Source of the DNA: Ceratothoa steindachneri
Lineage: Eukaryota > Arthropoda > Malacostraca > Isopoda > Cymothoidae
DNA: 64,000 nt
NCBI GenBank assembly: GCA_963969495.1
Contig: OZ018319.1
Location: 209,644,247-209,708,246 of the forward strand
Reading direction: 5' to 3'
Shown here: positions 45,681-58,272 of the stretch, piece by piece
Numbering within the stretch: position 1 is the stretch's first letter
How the letters are laid out: every line of letters starts with the position of its first letter
The notes under the pieces: model-generated
What the model saw: only the letters and a program-made list of their open reading frames with translations
Databases searched by the model: none
What the model was told of the DNA's origin: nothing
Position numbers and translations under genes: made by a program

Positions 45681-46984
45681 TGAGGGGAGGTCAATAGGTT
45701 TTGCGAATCGGTAGAGCAAAATAGAGGAAGGGGGATGGCTGTTTGCGGGGATGTTAGGACAAGTTATGACAAGTCAGGACCTGCAGCCGCACGCTCCTAC
45801 CTCGTCTATTGAAAGAAGCAGTAGCTGATCGCACATCGTCAGTCACAAATTTTTCAACAATGGGGAAGGTTGAGCACCGCACTGATCTAATTTTTGGCCA
45901 AGGAAGGCAAGAATGTAAAAGAGATCCATAAATGCATGGTTGTAGTGTACACCGACACCGCCCCTTCCTATGCAACCATTGCTCGCTGGAATAGGGAGTT
46001 CCACCATGGTCGTAAGTCTCTTGAAGATGACCCCCGTCCAGGACGCCCGTGAGACGTGACCAACGAGGACAATGAAGCCCGTGTGGAGAAGATGATCCTC
46101 GAAAATCGACGGGTGAAGGTCGAAGAAATCGAGCGAGAACTTGGAATATCACATGGAAGTGTTATCAACATCATCCACGACAATTTGGCCATGACCATGG
46201 TCTCTGCCCGTTGGGTCCCTAGAAACCTCACGAAATCTCACGCCCCATGATCGACTTTAACCTCCTCAGAGTTTGGAGGAGCTGCTGTTCCTGTACAACT
46301 AAGACCCGGCGGGATTCAAGTCACGCATAGTGACAGGTGATGAAACGTGGGTCCATTACTTGGATCCGGAAACCAAGCTCGAAAGCATGGCCTGGAAGCA
46401 CAAGGGCTCTCCGACCCCCACCAAGTTCCGGACCCAACTCTCAGCCGGGAAGATTATGGCCACCATCTTCTGGGACTCTGAGGGAGTGTTAATGGTGTAT
46501 TATGCGCCTCGTGGAAGAACCATCACAGACCAATATTATGCCGAGGAACTGGCTGGGTTGAAGAATTGCATCCGTCAGAAGCGGCGTGGCAAGTTGACAC
46601 GCGTTGTCCTGCTCCTCCACGACAATACCCCTGTCCACAAGGCCCAGAGTTGCTCAAGCTGCCCTGCGCCAGTGCGGATTCGAGAAGCTCAACCATCCCC
46701 CCAACAGTCCAGATCTGTCCCCTAGCGACTACTTTTTATTCCACCAGGTCAAGTCTGCGCTGCATGGACGCCAGTTTGGGGACAATGAAGATTTCCATTT
46801 CGCCTTCCAGGAGTGGATTGAACAGCAGTTGGGATATTTCTGGTTGTCGGGAATTCGAAGCCTCAGGGAGAAGTTGCGCAAGTGCATTAAGGTCGAGGGT
46901 AGTTATATTGAAAAATAATAAAACACTTTTCCTCATATCTCGTTTCCTTATATCCGAAATGCAAAACTTATTGACCGCCCCTCA
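45681..46984 (+). mobile_element. mariner element with intact ends
   Basis: A 1304-bp element with terminal inverted repeats of about 28 bp (TGAGGGGAGGTCAATAGGTT at 45681 and the complement of TGAGGGGCGGTCAATAAGTT ending at 46984). It is flanked by TA on both sides (45679-45680 and 46985-46986). Length and arrangement fit mariner. The single transposase gene on the plus strand is frameshifted. Confidence 0.92.
45860..46918 (+). pseudogene. mariner transposase (DD34D type), frameshifted
   Basis: The N-terminal helix-turn-helix region is scrambled by frameshifts, but DNEARVEKMILENRRVKVEE then IERELGISHGSVINIIHD is open (46065-46185). The catalytic domain continues in a second frame: VTGDETWVHYLDPETK (first Asp, about 46330-46375) and VLLLHDNTPVHKAQ (second Asp, about 46605-46645). 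A third frame carries NSPDLSPSDYFLFHQVKSAL (third Asp, 46700-46765) and ends ...KVEGSYIEK with TAA at 46916-46918. All three catalytic Asp remain, but at least two frameshifts in the catalytic half and others upstream make the gene inactive. Confidence 0.9.
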
Positions 46985-47106
46985 TATATACCCTTAATAT
47001 AATATTTTCTCTTGTAGGTATTTATCCTTCAGAATCAACTGAATAATGTTGGAAAGAACTTGGAAGCACCTTTTTCATTTTCCTGCGGGACATTTCATTC
47101 ATATAT

Positions 47107-48624
47107 TGTCGTGGTATAGGGAGCACCCCACACCTTAACACCAAGTATTTATGTCGTGGTATAGGTAGGACTGAGTGATGGAAGGGCTTGGTACTTACTG
47201 GTTATTTACGTACTACACAAAAAAAGACTCCTTGATTCAAGTTATATCTCTCTAAGAGTGCTATATATGATTAATTATTATTATCTTTATTATTAACTTC
47301 TGAAAAAACGCTAAGGGTTCGTGGTGCCATATGTAGCGATTCGAGGATAGAATAAAAAAAAATTGTTAAAACAAACTAAAACATTAATTGAAACACCAAA
47401 AAAAATAAACATGAACCACAGAAATATTACGAACAAAATACACAGTAAGGCCTTCAATAATTGTTAAGTAAGGCTTTCTAACTTGACCTACTTGATATTA
47501 TAGTGATGGTTGACCCACCACTCAATTTAATTTAAAAACAAAAGCTAACTGTCTCTACCGGAGTTTAAATACCTTTGCTCCTCCTGCGACGGGTTTGAGT
47601 CTGACCCTGAACTCAATGAGCCCAGACACCTCAGGATTCCTGTGGGCTCGTTGACGCGTGCTGCCCGGCCAGATGGATGCGACAGAAGAATAACTTGAAG
47701 GCCACAATGGACTTTGGCTAGTGTGGCAGATGGGGAGCCACACACCTTTGGCAGGAAGGGATATCAACACGGGATAGTGAAACAATGTTCCTTTCTCCTC
47801 TTCGGATTACTCTGGGGAGTAATTCGCACTGTATATTGATGTGCTAAGATTTGAATACTTTGACTCAGGGGAGTGCTGGAGGAAATGGACTCGGAGGGGG
47901 GCTTCTTTAAGGGCGAGGACTATCATTGTGCTTTAAGATGCACCAGGATAGGAGGGATCTCTCTGACGAGAGATCCCTAAGCTTTACTAGGCTAGGCAGG
48001 GCATGAAAGGCTATACTAGGCTAGGCTACGCTATGGTATGCTGGTTTAGGCTATGATATACTAAGCTATGCTACACTAGGCTAGTCTTTACTATACCATG
48101 CTAGGATAAACAAGGCTTTACTTGACGTTCGGTGTGACCAACGGGTAACGAGGTTTTTCTTCTTCGTTTCGGTATTCCTCAAGGGCGAGGACTATCTCGG
48201 TGTTTTGTGCTACACCACGATAGGGAGGGGGGATTCTCTGAGGAGAATAAGTTGAACTTGGACAAGTTAACTTAAAGTTCGGTTCAGGAACCAGGAACTA
48301 GCTCGAGGATGAGCTGCTTCTCAGTCCCTTCTCTTGGTAGCCCGGCCTCTTGCCGGGGACTTCGTAGCCTTGTTGACTCACGTATTCTACCTCGTTTTTC
48401 CCCAGTTTTTGGTATATATACATCGTCACCGCACTGAGGTAGGGGTAGGAGGGAGATGGGGGGACGGGCCAGGAGGGTTCTTACTTCAACGGTTTTTCTC
48501 AGGAAGTCTTACCTGTGGACCTGATAGGCCTTGAGGTGAAATGGAATACCCGTTCTTAGGGGATATATTGCAGTTTTAACCTTTCTTCTTTTCTTATGAA
48601 CGAGGGGCAAGGGTTTGTGGGTCG

Positions 48625-48625
<1 letters not shown>
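47107..48625 (+). repeat. 1.5-kb dispersed repeat, copy B
   Basis: Diverged direct copy of 38480-39955, lying 8.6 kb downstream. It differs by one fewer internal tandem unit and by a 145-bp satellite insertion at 47978-48122. It ends where the CT/TA microsatellite begins. Confidence 0.8.
47978..48122 (+). repeat. Satellite patch copied into repeat copy B
   Basis: This 145-bp segment (TAAGCTTTACTAGGCTAGGC... to ...AAACAAGGCTTTACT) matches 50787-50931 in the large CTAGG-type satellite with only three mismatches and no gaps. In copy A the corresponding site holds a 9-bp-stem hairpin, AACTTGGTT-CTTA-AACCAAGTT (39217-39238), which is absent here. The patch therefore replaced a hairpin-forming segment. 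Confidence 0.9.

Positions 48626-49847
<1,222 letters not shown>

Positions 49848-49922
<75 letters not shown>
49848..49922. repeat. (TA)n microsatellite
   Basis: About 36 uninterrupted TA units. Confidence 0.97.
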
Positions 49923-49927
<5 letters not shown>

Positions 49928-50204
49928 ATATATTGTTACAATCAATCCTAAATGAATGTTGAAATTTTGAGAAACAACTGGACTGAATGTTAAAGAAAAT
50001 TAGCATTTCTTGGTTTAATGAACACAAATAGTTTGCCCAGTCATAACAATATAGGTTTTTAGATATCGAATAAAACTAGTCAACCTTGTAATCGATAATC
50101 TTATTAACATTTTCAGTCGAGGGCGAGTAAAGTCGCTAGCGAATCTACATCTCACTAAGTGGGTCGGTTGGTCCCTGTTTTTCTTTTTTGTTTTGATTTT
50201 GTAG

Positions 50205-50484
50205 TAACTTTGTAACTATTAGTCCATCTCTAACGAAATCTGAATATCTTCTGCTGTTTAACATTCTCCTTCGAATGGTATAATTGATCAAGTCCTCCCG
50301 TGGTTTTCCCGGTAATTATTTTATTTTGGCAATGACATTATAACTATTTGGACGATTCTAACGAAATTTAAAATTCTTATGTTGTTTTACATTCTTTTTC
50401 AAATAATATATTTGTCAAAGTCCTATCAAGTGTATCCCGGGAATTATTTTGTTTGGGGAACAACATCATAACTTTTCGGCCAAT
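50205..50484 (+). repeat. ~125-bp tandem repeat, left group
   Basis: Two to three imperfect units containing TTCTAACGAAATTTGAAAT, TTTTACATTCTCTTTCGAAT and TATCCCGGGAATTATTTTG. The last unit breaks off where the CTAGG-type satellite begins. Confidence 0.8.
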
Positions 50485-52930
50485 ACTCAGCTAGACTAGA
50501 CTAGGCTATATATAATATGCTATACTCTGCTAGGAAAGCCTAGCAGAGTATGCTAGTTTATTATACGCTATGCTATATTATGCTAAGCTATGCTAAGATA
50601 TAATGTACAATGGTAAAATATACTATGCTAATTTAGGCTATAATATGCTATGATAGGATAACATCTAGTACATATGTTACATAGAGAATAATAAGCTATG
50701 CTTGACTAGGGTATAATAGTATAGTATAAGCTATACATGTCTAGGATAGTTAATGCTAGGCTAGCTTATGATATACTATGCTTGGCTAAGCTTTACTAGG
50801 CTAGGCAGGGCATGAAAGGCTATACTAGGCTAGGCTACGCTATGGTATGCTAGTTTAGGCTATGATATACTAAGCTATGCTACACTAGGCTAGTCTTTAC
50901 TATACCAGGCTATGATAAACAAGGCTTTACTAGGGTAGGCTAGTCTATGTTATTCATGCTATGCAACCTTAGGCTAAAATCTAATAATCTAGTCTAGGCT
51001 AGGTAATAATACTATGATATACTATAAAATACTATCTAGGGTAGGGTAGGGTAAAGTAGGCTATGATATACTATATTAGGCTATACTAGTCTAGCCTATA
51101 TTATGTTACATAGGCTAGGCTCGGGTAGAATATACTATCCTAGGTTAAGCTAAGCTAGGCTTTAGGCTAGACTAAGTTTGAATATGCAATTGTAGGCTGC
51201 GCTAAGCTAGGCTTGGTTATACTTTGCTAGGCAGGTTAGTCTATACTTTGATAAGCTAGGCTAGGCTAGGCTAGGATACACTGTGAAAGGCTTAGGTATA
51301 CTATACTAAGTTAGGATATTCTAATACATACTATGCTAGGCTATATATGCAAGTCTATACTTGGTTAGGGTATACTATATTAGGCCATTCAATGTTATGA
51401 TATACTAGGCTGGGCTATAGAAGGGTATGCTATGCTATGCAAGGCTATGCTGGGTTATACTACACTGGTCTAGGCTAGATTATAGTGTTCTATGCTAAGC
51501 TAGTATAGGCTAGGGTAGAGTAGGCTAGACTATTGTTGGTTGTGTTATGCCAAGATATATGTACCATGCTAGAATAGGATTGGATATACTATGCTAAGCT
51601 AGGCTATACTATGCTAGACATACTATGCTAGACTAAGTTATACTATGCTTATACAATACTATGTTAAGCTAGATTAGGGTAAGGTAAGCTATGGTATATA
51701 GGATATATGGTGCTAGGCTAAATTATAGTGTACCAGGCTACGCTAGCATAGGCTAGAATATACTAGGCTAGACTATATTTGGGTGTGCTATGCCAAGATA
51801 TTTCATGCTAGAATAGCATATGATATACTATGATAAACTAGACTATACTATGATCGACTAGTTTATACTATGCTAGGCTAGGTTATACTATGCTTATACA
51901 ATACTATGCTAACCTAGATTAGGGAAAGGTAGGCTATGGTGGATAGGCTATATGGTGCTAGGCTTTGCAAGGCTAGACTAGCATAGGCTATAGGAAGATA
52001 TGCTAGGCAATACTCTGTTAACCTTTCCTAAACTATACTAGGTTAGGATATGCAATACTATACTATTCTAGGCTAGGCTATACTATGATAAGCTATAATA
52101 TGCTATACTATGGTAAGCTTTACTATCCTATATGTTCTAGTCTGTACTAGGCTATGTTAGGCTAGCTTTTGTTATGCTAGGCTTTACGATGGTTTCTAGA
52201 CTAAGATAGGCCATACTATACATTCTCTGCTAGACTAGGCTAGATTAGTCTAGGCTAAGTCATACTAAGCTAGGCTAAACTATACTATTTAAGACTAGGC
52301 TATACTATGCTAGCTACGCTAGAGTATGGTATGGTAAGTTTTACTATTATAGGGAATCATATGCTAGACTTGGTTATACTAATCTAGGCTAGGCTAGACT
52401 AGGCTACCCGATGCTAGGCTAGGCTAGACTAGGCTACCCGATGCTAGGCTAGGCACTACTCTGGTAGGCTATGCTATGACATAATCTACTCTTTTATTAC
52501 TCCGCTATGATATACTAGGCTAGGCTAGACAGGATTAACTATGTTAGGCAATCTAGGCTACTCTATACTATGCTAGGATTTATTATGCTAGTTGAGATAA
52601 TATTATGGTTGGCTATTCTACGGTAAGCTAGGTTTTGCCAGGCTACTATTCAAGACTATACTAGGCTATGCTATAAAATGTTATACTAGTCTATACAATA
52701 ATAGGCTATACTAGGATATGCTAGGCTAGGCTATACTATGCTAGGAGATACTATACTACATATACTATACTATATTATACTTTACTATACTATGTTTTCT
52801 ATGCTATGCTCTACTATACTATGTTATGCTATAATATACTATGACATGTTATACTATGCTATAATATGATAAGCTCCACTATGCAATAATATGCTATGTT
52901 ATACTATGCTATACTATTCTAGACTATGCA
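50485..52930 (+). repeat. Degenerate CTAGG/CTATG pentamer-like satellite
   Basis: About 2.4 kb composed almost entirely of variants of CTAGG, CTATG, CTATA and CTAAG (for example GGCTAGGCTATACTATGC). Higher-order duplications exist, such as the twin GCTACCCGATGCTAGGCTAG near 52395-52450. TTAGG occurs occasionally, but no phase-stable telomere repeat is present. The last part (52730-52930) drifts to CTATACTATG. Confidence 0.92.
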
Positions 52931-53664
52931 ATTAGGATGTAACCATTTTTTCGCCTTTTCAATCCCATAAATGAGATGTGACAAAATGTTAAGGCCCCCC
53001 CCATTTTAATTAAAAAAATATATATCATCATCATCATCATCACTAACTCTGTGATTTAAGAAGGGGATTTCTTTGAGGATTTGAATAATAATTTCATCTT
53101 AGTTTGGTTATGACTTATGTTTTTTATCAAAGTTATTTCTAATAATTCTTTTATAATATCAAAAAACAAAATGGTGAAGTTCAGAAATAAATATAACGGC
53201 CGTGTATGCTAAAACAAATGCACATTTGAGCCCCCAATTTTTTTTATCTATTTTACATTTTAGCCTCTTGCATATAATAATTTTATAAATAATTGTGAAG
53301 CTACACTAAATCTGATAAAAGTGCATTTCACATTTTTCTTAGCATACGACCGTAAGTATCAAAATTTGGTGAATTTTTTACAACCCAAAGAAATACAAAT
53401 GGTAAAGTTCAGAAAATTTATTTTTATATATCTTCTATCACTAACTCTATATTTTAAGAACGGGATTTTTTAAAAAATAATAAATAATTTTTTTTTCTTG
53501 GTTTGGAAATGACTTGGTGTGTTTAGTGCATTTTTTAAAAATTGAGATAACAGAAGGTGAAGTTCATAAAATATATTTATATTTATATTCTTCTATAACT
53601 ATATTTTAGCAACGTGATATTTTGAAAGGGAGGAAATTAAGTTTAAAGTTCCTTTTTAAAATTA
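52931..53664. other. AT-rich spacer with partial internal repetition
   Basis: Two related stretches near 53035-53200 and 53440-53560 share CACTAACTCT...TTTAAGAA and AAGTTCAGAAA-like wording, suggesting an old duplication of roughly 400 bp. A short ATC run lies near 53023-53041. Confidence 0.45.
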
Positions 53665-53900
53665 CCAGGCAATGGAAATTCTAACGAAATTTTAAACCCT
53701 TATGTTCTTTTACATTCTCTTTCGAATGATACAATTGGCAAAGTCCTATAAAGGTTATCCCGGGAATTATTTTGTTTAGGCAATAACATCATAACTATTC
53801 GGCCGATTCTAACGAAATTTGAAACCTTTAAGATGTTTTCATTCTCTTTCGAATGGTAGAATTGCGAAGGTTTTCCTTAGGGTTACTTCGGATATTTGTG
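53665..53900 (+). repeat. ~125-bp tandem repeat, right group
   Basis: Two more units of the repeat found at 50205-50484 (TTCTAACGAAATTT, ACATTCTCTTTCGAATG, TATCCCGGGAATTATTTTG), same orientation. The pentamer-like satellite therefore lies inside this older tandem array. Confidence 0.8.
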
Positions 53901-55024
53901 AAAGTTTTCAAAGTAGTAGGGACATAAATTAGAATAAGTGATGGCACGCGACTTTTTGGTCAGCAGACCTTGTTAAAACAATGAATGTATAAATATATTT
54001 ATTGAATAATATGCACAAAATGAAATTTGTTTTATGCAACATTCTTTAAACCTTTTCAATTATTCCAGGTTATTTATTGTTACCTTGAATATATGGATTG
54101 CACCTAGCGTTTTTCTCTATTGCATTTCTTAATCGTATTGTCATGGATAATACATGGTTCTGAACCAGTTTTTCACTTTTCGGAACACTTGCTACTAGTG
54201 GCATCGAGTCTGAGCCATTGGTTATTTTGGCATTCGTTGTAGCTCGGGATCTTAATGGTTAACGGTGTTAACCCAAATTTTCCCAATAATTTTAAGTTAC
54301 ATTTTTTTCTTGACCCATACAATAGCCTTAAAACTCCTCGTTCTTAAAACCATTGTTGTTTTATCCATGCATTATATATCCGGTCGCGACCATGAATGGA
54401 GTTAATTGGTGTGGGTGGAAAAGGATGATTTCTATCCGTGAGACAAAAATAAAAAACTTTTCAAATTATCTAAGTTTTTGCCAGTACGAACTTCCGATCG
54501 ATCTATATAACATCTCACATACCATCAAACGAAATCCATCCATATATTTAAGGGTAAAGAAAGCTTCCACCTTTCGTATCTGTAAAAACCGTAAGAACAA
54601 GTTTACAAATGTCACCCTACTCTTATCAGACCACGGGGACATTTTTTAAATAATATTATAAATGTAGTGTACTTAGAAACTTTTAATTAGTAGGCACACA
54701 CACGGTGAAAGCCACGAGCTGAGGCAATGGGGTGTAAATATTTACAATTAGTAAATAGAGAGCGATAGAGTGAGAGCGATAGAGAGTGTGTAAGAAAGTA
54801 AAAGAGTGATAGAGACAGTAGGATAGAGATGGAGAAATGGAGCAAAAGAGAGAGGATGAGGATCAAGGAAAGCAGTAGGTGGAAGGACAGGAGAGAGAAT
54901 GTGTATTTGAAGAATCTATTTATTGTGTCCCCTTTAATGTAACTGCAGTTATTCTTCTTTATTAAGTAGAATGAAAATGTCAGTCTTGCTTACCCAAACT
55001 AACCAATTTATGTGACACCTCAAA
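53901..55024. other. AT-rich spacer with GA-rich tract
   Basis: No gene recognised. A degenerate GAGA/GATAGA tract lies at about 54755-54900. Confidence 0.4.
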
Positions 55025-56560
55025 ATTACAGAGAATAACCAAAGACCTAATGAACTAACTGAAGAAACAATCCAACAAATATATATTCGAAAACATCAGT
55101 ATTCCCAATCAGACCCAACTCTTTCCTGTTAAAGGTGAATATAGCCCCGTATCAAATCACAACAGCAAAAAAAGCTCCTTTCGCCTAATTATTTTTCAAG
55201 TCCCAACGCCGACATCTATTCTCGCCAAAGGTTTGAATTCAATTATTACGTCATTTATCCTGTCAGAATTCTCCTTAAATTCGACCAATGGTTTCGTTGA
55301 TAATCTTTATAGTTCCCGATCAGGAGGCATCCCAGCTTCTTTCGATGTCGAGAGCCTTTTCACCAATGTGCCAAGAGAAGAAACAATTGAAATAATTATA
55401 AAGTGCGTCGACGAAAAACCTGATTTGTTTCCCATACCAATGGAACTCGAATTATTATAGCAACTTTCAAGAATATGTACAAGTGAGGCTCCATTCCGAA
55501 CCCCTGATGTCAAACCTTACTGTCAAATCGAGAGTAGCGATGGGGACATCATTGAGCCTTACTTTTGCGAACTTTTACATGGAAAACCTAGAGGAAATGC
55601 TCTAAAAAAATTGACGGACCCATCCAAAATTTACAGCAGATTTGTTGATGACATATACTTTATAACTAACGACGAACATCAATTACTACAACTCTAGAGG
55701 ACCTTCGATTTCATTTCGCTCTCAGATTCATATAGGAGTTGAGTGTAGGCGATCGTATTCCCCTCCTGTATTTAGACGTAAAACAGAACATTGACTGAAA
55801 ATATATCACCACTGCGTATCGAAAAGGGACAGACTTCAGTCGATTCGTTAACGACCAAAGTGAGTGTAGCGTGAAATACAAAAATCGGTAAAGATCTGAT
55901 ACATAAGAAGAGCTATTAAAGAGTGTACGACGAGGACCGCACTTGACGAAGAATTTTGCCTATCCAAACAGATCATAATCAACAATGGCTACTCCAACAG
56001 AGAATTTGCCAAACTGCAGAAGAAATTACTAAACTCATAGTTTGACGTAAGGGATGAATAAGAAAATGAAAAAAAAAATACCACTCTACCACGAGAACTA
56101 AATGATGGATTCCTACAAATCAGACGAAAGAATTCTCCTACATATCATAAAAGCAACATTATCCAAGAAAATGACAATAATATATCTCTACGAATATACT
56201 ATAAAACACAAAATCAGCAATCTATTAAAGAGTAACAATTTCCGTGAAAGATACTCCATCATAAACGCTACAAATGTGATATACAAATTCAAATAATCCG
56301 AAGAAGACTTTAAGTCTCATCCATACAATCAATATATTGGTATAACTCTCACTACTCCCAGCCGATGCCTAGCGATGTACTCGCAAGAAAGAGGGATCAA
56401 ATCACATTACAAAGAAGAGCACAATGAAAGATTAAGATAGAAATTATAGTTAAGAACACTGACATCCTTCGAGTAAACTCCGATCTTCGCCACCGGAAGA
56501 TTCTGAAGGTTCACTTAAACTTTTATTTAGCTGCAGTATCCCCTATGGTTCATATATAAA
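55025..56560 (+). pseudogene. Penelope-like element: RT and GIY-YIG, degraded
   Basis: The plus strand from about 55210 reads LAKGLNSIITSFILSEFSLN and ASFDVESLFTNVPREETIEI, the first RT blocks of PLEs. After frameshifts, ELLHGKPRGN and IYSRFVDDIYFITNDEHQ (near 55645-55680) follow; the latter contains an unaltered FVDD catalytic box. The linker has DFSRFVNDQSECSVKYKN and SYKSDERILLHIIKATLS (56108-56165). The nuclease reads YIGITLTTPSRCLAMYSQER with GIKSHY (from 56336) and ends near LNFYLAAVSPMVHI (about 56560). At least five stops or shifts break it. It and the next PLE fragment lie head to tail. Confidence 0.85.
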
Positions 56561-56639
56561 TGTCATTATAAAGCCAAAGTAAACTTTTACTAACCAGCTA
56601 GTTGTAAGGAAAAAGTATGTAATAATAATTTTCTTATAT

Positions 56640-57115
56640 TCCTATATTCGCCCCAATTAATTAATTTTAAAAAGCCGGCACGGACCAACAACAGCAATAT
56701 TCTCTTTCAATACAAAATAACGATCCGAAATATTCTGTCTAAAAATAGATCCATCGATAAAAAACAGGGGAGTTTATTATATTCCCTGCAAAATTTGCAA
56801 TCCAATATACATTGGCAAAAGCAGCAGATTCTCCGAGAGAATGAAGGAACAAAAGTGCACCATGAGCCATGGAAGCCTATTATCTAGCTTGTTCCTAAAC
56901 ATGTAAAAGGAAGACAATTCAATTGAAATTGCTAATGCCATAATAATTTATAATTCTCACAATTATATACATAGAAGTCTAATAGAATCAGCGCTTATAA
57001 AGGAAATTACAAACTTTAATACTTCCGATTGGAAATTCAACACTAATTCCTTGATAAGGAAAAGACTCGTCCCGCCTCTGATTAAAAATGCCGTTAGCCC
57101 ATACAGCCCCCATTA
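56640..57115 (+). pseudogene. Second Penelope-like element: GIY-YIG endonuclease fragment
   Basis: Across two frames the sequence reads VYYIPCKICNPIYIGKSSRF then SERMKEQKC (56775-56860), a well preserved GIY-YIG core with the two halves 13 residues apart. IEIANAIIIYNSHNYIHRSL then IESALIKE, FNTSDWKFNTNSLIRKRL and VPPLIKNA follow. The wording differs clearly from the preceding PLE, so it is a distinct lineage. RT sequence upstream is missing. Confidence 0.82.
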
Positions 57116-57164
57116 ATTACATGCCGAATTTTAAATTTGTGAATCTTTAAGCTAAGCATCTTTC

Positions 57165-57835
57165 TGTATTCATAAGTTTACCAGCGATTGAAGATGACGG
57201 ATGTCTCCGTTGTGCAATAAATCGGTCCTAACACTGTAGCTTCTCTCTAAAACCTCATTCCATCTGGCAAACAACTTATAAATGCCACACTTGTAAAATT
57301 CTCTAGGCTTTGTTGTAACATATTAATCCAACTCTTTTTCAACCTATTCTATTGATGTTAACCTAAGACTATCCAAATGGTTTTGTAATCCCCTAAACAA
57401 ATGATAAACAGAAGGATCAAGGTCAGGAGAACTCTACGAGATCTTTGGTCATTTGAGTTGTGTGAGCACGGGAATTTTTGTGATGAGTTATGATAACCCA
57501 TTCTGTTGACGAAGGATGGTCGTATTTGGCCCGAGGCAGCTTTCGAACGACAAAGTTGATTGCAGCAGGGATTAGCATTAATTGATTGAATATATCACCA
57601 TGATCTTATTTGGATGAAATCTTCCTCTCTGATTTTTGAGAAATTATTTTTTCCTAGACTAATCCAAAAAAGGCGTCGTTTAAGGTTATATAATAAAGGA
57701 TCCATTTCTCATCACCAGAAAGAAGCCTAACCCAAAATGATGCCTGAAGTGGTCGTGAAAGCAAAGACACAGCGAACCACACGCTATGGCAAATTCGCCA
57801 TGGACAGTTCGTGCAGGAAACATTTTTCAATTAAT
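57165..57835 (-). pseudogene. mariner transposase remnant
   Basis: The minus strand from about 57730 reads SGDEKWILYYITLN, the mariner first-Asp motif (GDEKW). ITHHKNSRAHTTQMTKDLVE follows, where the second Asp of HDNARPH is replaced by Lys. Next are SPDLDPSVYHLFRG-type residues across a shift (third Asp position changed to Val), and a C-terminal part with FYKCGIYKLFARWNEV wording. Two catalytic residues are gone and frames shift repeatedly. It is wedged between two PLE pieces, so it may have inserted into PLE sequence. Confidence 0.75.
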
Positions 57836-57858
57836 GGAATATTTTCAACCCTTTTCAG

Positions 57859-58272
57859 TTGCTTTATTTGGTAATTTTATTAATAGACCCTCTGGATACT
57901 TCAGTTTTATGAAAGCTTTCTTTATTTTATCGAATTAACGCTTAAAAAGTTTTTCCTGCAGTTATGAATAGCCCTTAGATAAAACCCGATGACTACCCCG
58001 GATGAAAATATACAATTAGACACGTTGATCCATAGGGATGGGGGTAGGGAGGAGTTCTCCCTGTACAGAAAACCCACAAATAGGGACGATTTTATTCATT
58101 ATCTGTTTGGACACGGTATGAAAACGAAGACCGGGGTAGTCATCGGGTTTTATCTAAGGGCTATTCATAACTGCAGGAAAAACTTTTTAAGCGATGAATT
58201 CGATTACATAAAGAAAGCTTTCATAAAACTGAAGTATCCAGAGGGTCTATTAATAAAATTACAAAATAAAGC
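57859..58272. repeat. 140-bp inverted duplication of PLE sequence
   Basis: 57859-57999 is the reverse complement of 58131-58272 with only a handful of differences (for example CTTTATTTGGTAATTTTA against CTTTATTTTGTAATTTTA). The 131-bp spacer holds the PLE frame that leads into the right arm. The arms encode the PLE block LPYPEGL-type region, so a piece of the element was copied in reverse at its own 5' end. Confidence 0.92.

Noticed and set aside
38480..48625. The two 1.5-kb direct repeats as LTRs of one element
   Set aside because: They are diverged by about 20%, no TG...CA ends or target duplication are visible, and the interior holds no gag-pol but a separate mariner and spacer.
50485..52930. 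Telomere-like array, because TTAGG and TAGGC occur in the satellite
   Set aside because: TTAGG appears only sporadically among CTAGG/CTATG variants, without tandem phase or terminal position.
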